Shown one piece after another: positions 5,661-8,979 of a stretch of DNA of 8,979 nt. The notes beneath the pieces are model-generated. The model did not search any database and had not been told where the DNA came from. It saw nothing but the letters and a program-made list of their open reading frames with translations. The stretch is taken from assembly GCA_964449455.1 (NCBI GenBank), contig CAYUYV010000171.1, positions 1-8,979 on the forward strand, read 5' to 3'. The translations under genes and the position numbers were made by a program. Positions within the stretch are counted from its first letter, which is position 1. Each line of letters opens with the position of its first letter. Source of the stretch: CAYUYV01 sp964449455. Its GTDB lineage: Bacteria > Pseudomonadota > Alphaproteobacteria > JAJFIK01.

Positions 5661-7214
5661 TCACTTCTTCTTTTTCTTCTTGGTAGCCCCCGAAGACGAC
5701 CCACCGAGCCCTGGAAGACCCGGCAGACCACCACCAAGCCCGCCCGGCAGGCCAGGGGGCAGATCCCCAAGACCACCCGGCGGCATCAAGTCCTTGGGCA
5801 GACCACCTGGCGGCAGCGCCCCCGGTGGCATGCCTGGCATGCCGCCGGGGGGCATCGCTCCGGGCGGCATGCCAGGCATTCCGCCGCCCATCCCACCGAG
5901 CAATCCCTTGAGGCCTTTCTTGCCCATCTTCTTGACCATGTCCGCCATCTGACGGTGCATCTTGAGAAGACGGTTGACGTCCTGAACGTCCATCCCGCTG
6001 CCGGCCGCGATCCGCTTCTTGCGGGAGGCGTTGAGCACCTTCGGATTGCGCCGCTCCTGGGGCGTCATGGATTGAATAATGGCTTCCTGGCGCTTGAACA
6101 TCTTGTCATCGATATTCGCCGAAGCCATGGCGTCCTTCATTTTGCCCATGCCGGGCAGGAAGCCCATAATGCCCTGCAACCCGCCCATTTTCTGCATCTG
6201 GCGAAGCTGATTGGCGAGGTCATCAAGGTCGAACTCGCCCTTTTGCATTTTCTTGGCGAGCTTTTGAGCCTGCTCCTCATCGACCGTCTCGGCGGCCTTT
6301 TCGACAAGGCTGACCACGTCACCCATGCCGAGAATGCGGCCCGCGATCCGATCCGGCTGAAAGGTCTCCAGACCGTCCATCTTCTCGCCAGTGCCCAGCA
6401 GCTTGATGGGCCGGCCCGTCACGGCACGCATGCTCAAGGCCGCGCCGCCCCGCCCATCACCGTCAATCCGGGTCAGGACAATACCGGTAACTGCGAGCCG
6501 GTCATTGAAGCTCTTGGCCACATTGACCGCATCTTGACCGGTCAGGCTGTCCACCACGAGGAGTGTTTCCACCGGCCGCGTCGCCTTATGGACCTCCTCG
6601 ACCTCCTGCATCAGGCCTTCGTCAATATGGGTCCGTCCAGCCGTATCCAGCAGCACCACGTCATAGCCGCCCAGCTTGGCCGCCTCCATGGAGCGCTTGG
6701 CAATATCGACGGGCATTTGCCCGGCAATAATGGGCAGGGTGTCGACCTCGATCTGCTCACCGATGACTTTGAGCTGTTCCTGGGCCGCCGGTCGGCGGGT
6801 GTCCAGGGAGGCCATCAGCACCCGTTTCTTATCGCGCTTGGTCAGGCGCAGGGCGATCTTGCCGGTCGTGGTTGTTTTACCGGAGCCTTGGAGGCCAACC
6901 ATCAGGATCGGGAGCGGCGCAGGCGCATTCAGGTTCAGTTCAGTGACGTCCGAGCCCAGCATCTGGACAAGCTGGTCGTGGACGATCTTGACCACCATCT
7001 GGCCCGGCGTGACCGAACGGACGACCTCCTGGCCCACCGCCTCGACCTTTACCTTGGCCACGAATTCCTTGACCACCGGCAGCGCGACGTCAGCCTCCAG
7101 GAGCGCCACGCGGATTTCACGCATGGCCTCCGAAACATCGGATTCGCTCAGGCTGCCCCGGCCTTTCAGGCGCTCGAAAATCGAGCCCAGGCGGCCGGAC
7201 AAGCTGTCAAACAT
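5661..7214 (-). CDS. ffh: Signal recognition particle protein Ffh (SRP54)
   Basis: This 517-residue GTPase pairs with 4.5S RNA to form the SRP. It binds signal sequences of nascent inner-membrane proteins and delivers ribosomes to the receptor FtsY. Order: N domain (1-~98, with ALLEADVALPVV); G domain with P-loop GLQGSGKT (107-114), DTRRPAAQEQL (138-148), DTAGRTHID (190-198), TRID (248-251) and GDGRGGAALS; then the M domain (~310-435) with the Met-rich finger KMGGLQGIMGFLPGM and the RNA-binding NPKVLNASRKKRIAAGSGM segment. After ~440 comes a ~75-residue Gly/Pro/Met/Leu-rich tail with a 13-residue repeat, ending in six Lys. Ordinary Ffh is about 450 residues long; Gly/Met/Pro tails are frequent in alphaproteobacteria. 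The start ATG at 7214 has GGAG 6 bases upstream. The stop is followed by 229 noncoding bases before rpsP. Confidence 0.98.
   Translation of the reverse strand: MFDSLSGRLGSIFERLKGRGSLSESDVSEAMREIRVALLEADVALPVVKEFVAKVKVEAVGQEVVRSVTPGQMVVKIVHDQLVQMLGSDVTELNLNAPAPLPILMVGLQGSGKTTTTGKIALRLTKRDKKRVLMASLDTRRPAAQEQLKVIGEQIEVDTLPIIAGQMPVDIAKRSMEAAKLGGYDVVLLDTAGRTHIDEGLMQEVEEVHKATRPVETLLVVDSLTGQDAVNVAKSFNDRLAVTGIVLTRIDGDGRGGAALSMRAVTGRPIKLLGTGEKMDGLETFQPDRIAGRILGMGDVVSLVEKAAETVDEEQAQKLAKKMQKGEFDLDDLANQLRQMQKMGGLQGIMGFLPGMGKMKDAMASANIDDKMFKRQEAIIQSMTPQERRNPKVLNASRKKRIAAGSGMDVQDVNRLLKMHRQMADMVKKMGKKGLKGLLGGMGGGMPGMPPGAMPPGGMPGMPPGALPPGGLPKDLMPPGGLGDLPPGLPGGLGGGLPGLPGLGGSSSGATKKKKKK
5808..5885 (-). repeat. 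39-bp imperfect tandem repeat in the Ffh tail
   Basis: Two adjacent 39-base units encode GGMPGMPPGAMPP and GGMPGMPPGALPP (residues 444-469), with a degenerate continuation GGLPKDLMPPGG. The repeat is in frame and makes the tail Met- and Pro-rich. Confidence 0.8.
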
Positions 7215-7283
7215 GACGGCTCCATCGGTGTTTCATATCTGCGGACCAGGATGGGGTGGCGACCGTTCGGCCATGAGCAATCG

Positions 7284-7313
7284 CATCCGTGAGCGAACCC
7301 TCGCCGACGGATG
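7284..7313. repeat. Hairpin in the gap upstream of ffh
   Basis: CATCCGT (7284-7290) pairs with ACGGATG (7307-7313), and an inner GCGA/TCGC pairing around ACCC continues the stem across a small internal loop. It lies in the 171-base gap (7215-7385) between the last four-TM membrane gene and ffh. No T run follows in either direction, so it is not an obvious terminator. The rest of this gap shows no ORF or RNA gene that I recognise; an ffh promoter is likely here but I could not place it. Confidence 0.5.
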
Positions 7314-7385
7314 GAGATCCTGATCCAGGACCCTCTGAGCGCATGATGCCCGGAGGAAACGCAAACATAGTCCCACAACAAACCG

Positions 7386-7835
7386 TCAGTCAAGCAGCGC
7401 CGGGCTCTTTGGGCCCGGCCGGCCGGCCAGCAGCCAATAGACCAGGCCGCCAATAGCCCCCGGCACGGGCATGGTCAGCCAGATCAAATTGCGCGCGACA
7501 CTGGCGAGGGTGTCCCAGGTCGGATTGGGCTGCCACTGGAGCAGGAGGTAAAGCAGGGGCGCAAGGACAAGGCCGGCGAGCATCTCGCTTAAGGGACGGC
7601 GCCACTGAAACCGCCGCGCAGTCCACACGATCACCAGAGCCGGAACGCCGGCAAGGGCGGCAATGCCCACGCAGACCAGGACCCAAAGCCCGAGCGTGGA
7701 CTGCCAGTCCCGATTGTCGGGCTCCAGCACCAGGGCGATCACCACCAGGATGAGGGCCGTTACGGCGCTGGCCAGCACATGGGCGAGGACGGGGCGCAGC
7801 GCCGCGCGCCAGATCATCGGCAGAATGCTTCGCAT
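7386..7835 (-). CDS. Four-TM membrane protein, third tandem paralog
   Basis: This 149-residue inner-membrane protein belongs to a family I do not recognise. Four hydrophobic segments lie near residues 15-37, 48-73, 85-101 and 116-136, with short loops and a charged N-terminus. The core 'RRFQWRRPLSEMLAGLVLAP' (75-94), 'NPTWDTL' (104-110) and 'PGAIGGLVYWLLAGRP' (125-140) matches the two upstream genes, though this is the most diverged copy (RRPLSE rather than PRPWSE). I take ATG 7835 because MRSILPMIWRAALRPVLA aligns with the starts of the other copies. A TTG at 7853, overlapping the upstream stop as TTGA, would add six residues and imply coupled translation; neither start has a strong Shine-Dalgarno site. 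It is likely co-transcribed with the copy before it. No catalytic motif is apparent. Confidence 0.82.
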   Translation of the reverse strand: MRSILPMIWRAALRPVLAHVLASAVTALILVVIALVLEPDNRDWQSTLGLWVLVCVGIAALAGVPALVIVWTARRFQWRRPLSEMLAGLVLAPLLYLLLQWQPNPTWDTLASVARNLIWLTMPVPGAIGGLVYWLLAGRPGPKSPALLD

Positions 7836-7849
7836 GCGGGCCCGATTGC

Positions 7850-8293
7850 TCAAGATGCGCCTGGGGCCGCGGTCCGTGTCGGCCGGCCAACCATAAGCCA
7901 GTAGACATAAGCCCCAGTGGCACCCGGAAGGGTGAACAGCATCCAGTAGCCCACCTCGATTGTCCTGACGAGTCGCTCCCAGGTCGGATCAGACTCCCAG
8001 TTAAAATAAATGAAGATGGCCGGGCCGAGAACGAGACCGGCCGCCAGCTCGCTCCAGGGCCGCGGCAGGCGGAAGATCCGTATCACAAGCACGATGACGA
8101 GGACGCACGGACTGGCAAACATGGCGATAAAGATCGCTGCCAGAATCCAGAGGACCGCCGTATCCCTCACGGTTTCTTCACCGAGCCCCGCGAGAAATGC
8201 GACCAGGACAAAGACGAGGCCGGCTGCCAGGCTGGCAGGGATCATGGCGAGGACGGGACGCACCAGCCGGGTCCAAATGGTCCACAATGTCAT
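7850..8293 (-). CDS. Four-TM membrane protein, second tandem paralog
   Basis: This 147-residue inner-membrane protein is of unrecognised function. Hydrophobic segments lie near residues 12-36, 46-72, 83-98 and 115-135. Family signature: 'IRIFRLPRPWSELAAGLVLG' (71-90), 'DPTWERL' (102-108) and 'PGATGAYVYWLMVGRP' (123-138). It is closest to the first copy; a 20-base stretch coding for the RPWSE region is identical in the two (8048-8067 and 8588-8607). The start is firmly placed at ATG 8293 by AAGGAG 7 bases upstream (8301-8306), although the frame stays open further upstream. The gap to the preceding copy is 69 bases. The conserved Arg-Leu-Pro-Arg-Pro-Trp-Ser-Glu lies at the boundary of helices 2 and 3, probably in a cytoplasmic loop; this is inference from the positive charges. 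Confidence 0.86.
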   Translation of the reverse strand: MTLWTIWTRLVRPVLAMIPASLAAGLVFVLVAFLAGLGEETVRDTAVLWILAAIFIAMFASPCVLVIVLVIRIFRLPRPWSELAAGLVLGPAIFIYFNWESDPTWERLVRTIEVGYWMLFTLPGATGAYVYWLMVGRPTRTAAPGAS

Positions 8294-8300
8294 CGCATCA

Positions 8301-8306
8301 CTCCTT
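8301..8306 (-). promoter_or_regulatory. Shine-Dalgarno site deciding the second paralog's start
   Basis: AAGGAG on the minus strand lies 7 bases before ATG 8293. It selects that ATG over in-frame ATG codons further upstream (8335 and 8326). The resulting N-terminus MTLWTIWTRLVRPVLA aligns with that of the first copy, MRLRRIWTRGLKPLLA. Confidence 0.75.
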
Positions 8307-8362
8307 TCCCCTACGGAACGCTCCATGGGCCGCACCGGCCCGTCCGGCCGTCGGCACGCGGG

Positions 8363-8836
8363 TCATTCCCTGCGGTCCGGCCCCGTCATTTGCTTCCGAA
8401 GCGAGCCCTGCTGCGTCGCCGGCTGACCGACCGCCAGCCAATACACAAAGCCGCCGACGGCACCCGGGACGGCAAAGCGAAACCATTCGTCGCCCGACAT
8501 GATGGAGACGAACCGGTCCCACGAGATGTCCTGACTCAATAGAGTCAGGACATAGATAACCGGGCCGGCCACAAGCCCGCCGATGACCTCGCTCCAGGGC
8601 CGCGGCAAGCGAAAAAACCGAATGGCCAGCACGATGATCAGAGTCGGCAGACCGGCGAGCAGCGCAACGAAAATGGACCCGGTCAGCCAGAGGCTGAGGA
8701 ACATCGCAAAGCCTTCATTATCCCGGGGAAAGTCCAGCCCAAAGCTCCACATCGCACTGAAGCTGGCGGCTAAGACGGCGATGCCAAAGGCCAGGAGCGG
8801 TTTCAGTCCGCGGGTCCAGATCCTGCGCAGTCTCAT
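8363..8836 (-). CDS. Four-TM membrane protein, first tandem paralog
   Basis: This 157-residue inner-membrane protein heads a run of three related genes. Hydrophobic segments lie near residues 12-30, 44-73, 84-100 and 117-136. Signature: 'IRFFRLPRPWSEVIGGLVAG' (72-91), 'DISWDRF' (103-109) and 'PGAVGGFVYWLAVGQP' (124-139), followed by a polar tail longer than in the other copies (ending TGPDRRE). ATG 8836 has AGGAAGGA 5 bases upstream and gives the N-terminus shared with the second copy. The frame extends upstream to 8974, but that part is Arg/Cys-rich, lacks family character and runs through an inverted repeat, so it is left out. A perfect 12-bp hairpin (8526-8553) lies within the coding sequence at the loop after helix 3. 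I know no function for this family. Confidence 0.86.
   Translation of the reverse strand: MRLRRIWTRGLKPLLAFGIAVLAASFSAMWSFGLDFPRDNEGFAMFLSLWLTGSIFVALLAGLPTLIIVLAIRFFRLPRPWSEVIGGLVAGPVIYVLTLLSQDISWDRFVSIMSGDEWFRFAVPGAVGGFVYWLAVGQPATQQGSLRKQMTGPDRRE
8526..8553. repeat. Perfect 12-bp inverted repeat inside a coding sequence
   Basis: ATGTCCTGACTC (8526-8537) and GAGTCAGGACAT (8542-8553) are exact complements around the tetraloop AATA. It lies within the first four-TM gene and encodes residues around LTLLSQDIS. No T run follows. In mRNA it would form a strong 12-bp stem. Confidence 0.9.
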
Positions 8837-8841
8837 CGGTG

Positions 8842-8849
8842 TCCTTCCT
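8842..8849 (-). promoter_or_regulatory. Shine-Dalgarno site deciding the first paralog's start
   Basis: AGGAAGGA on the minus strand ends 5 bases before ATG 8836. It is the strongest initiation signal in this open frame and supports the 157-residue product over the longer frame starting at 8974. Confidence 0.7.
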
Positions 8850-8902
8850 AAGGCCGCGCCCGGCCCACGCCTTGCGCACAAACCGCAGCTCCCGCGCCGA
8901 CA

Positions 8903-8979
8903 CTCGTGTGGCGGGTCAGGCATTCGCCCGAATGATCGGCAGGCTCCGTCGCGAATGCCTGACCCAAAAGCCACACGAG
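8903..8979. repeat. Long interrupted inverted repeat at the window edge
   Basis: The left arm is CTCGTGTGG (8903-8911), one unpaired C, then GGGTCAGGCATTCGC (8913-8927). The right arm is GCGAATGCCTGACCC (8951-8965), five unpaired bases AAAAG, then CCACACGAG (8971-8979). All 24 arm bases are complementary. The 23-base loop contains a smaller CCGA/TCGG hairpin. The right arm ends exactly at the window end, so the repeat may extend further. It lies 66 bases upstream of the first four-TM gene. Confidence 0.9.

Noticed and set aside
5511..7292. Long plus-strand open frame (593 codons) opposite ffh
   Set aside because: It is antisense to an unmistakable ffh over nearly its whole length. Its His/Leu/Arg-rich composition is what the complementary strand of a GC-rich gene gives, with no domain or ribosome site.
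7215..7385. 4.5S (SRP) RNA gene next to ffh
   Set aside because: I looked for the conserved GGTCAGGTCCGGAAGGAAGC core on both strands. Only a superficial GGAGGAAACG run is present, without the matching stem.
8294..8362. GC-rich palindromic bases between the first and second paralogs as a terminator
   Set aside because: A short CGGCC/GGCCG pairing exists but no T run follows, and the strong ribosome site just downstream argues for continued translation of one transcript.
8837..8974. Upstream extension of the first paralog to 8974
   Set aside because: It lacks resemblance to the other copies, runs through the inverted repeat, and a strong Shine-Dalgarno site supports ATG 8836.
8903..8979. Integron attC site or tRNA gene
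   Set aside because: The arms lack the RYYYAAC/GTTRRRY core pair of attC sites, and there is no cloverleaf, anticodon stem or TTCRA arm.

Overview
The window is GC-rich, densely coding DNA that I place in the Alphaproteobacteria. The evidence is the minus-strand order ffh-rpsP-rimM-trmD-rplS, the style of the Ffh, S16 and Asd proteins (Ala-rich acidic S16 tail, Gly/Met/Pro-rich Ffh tail, 'TRIDGDGRGG' in Ffh), and an SdhB of mitochondrial/alphaproteobacterial type. I cannot fix genus or order from the sequence alone.

Layout. Positions 1-425 (+) hold the C-terminal half of succinate dehydrogenase iron-sulfur subunit SdhB, closed by an intrinsic terminator at 451-477. Next, on the plus strand, come two closely spaced genes: a MIP-family channel (583-1245) and a predicted DUF1579-like lipoprotein (1269-1847). 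These converge on a long minus-strand block, read from right to left: three tandem paralogous four-helix membrane proteins (8836-8363, 8293-7850, 7835-7386), then ffh (7214-5661), rpsP (5431-4967), rimM (4992-4267), trmD (4270-3464), rplS (3402-2983) and asd (2940-1918).

The minus-strand core is the protein-synthesis and export block: SRP protein Ffh, ribosomal proteins S16 and L19, 16S maturation factor RimM and the tRNA m1G37 methyltransferase TrmD. Asd (aspartate-semialdehyde dehydrogenase) follows at the 3' end. Expression looks translationally coupled: rimM starts inside rpsP, with a good Shine-Dalgarno site in the rpsP coding sequence, and rimM/trmD share an ATGA junction. RimM and TrmD both carry unusual low-complexity N-terminal extensions.

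The least explained part is the right third. Three diverged copies of a small four-TM membrane protein lie in tandem. A long inverted repeat sits just upstream of the first copy, at the window edge, and a perfect 12-bp hairpin lies inside that copy's coding sequence. I recognise no named family for them. The other point of functional interest is the MIP channel, where valine replaces the selectivity-filter arginine. I saw no CRISPR array, tRNA, rRNA, transposase or phage gene. No gene-free stretch exceeds 300 bases; the longest are 5432-5660 (between ffh and rpsP) and 7215-7385 (upstream of ffh).
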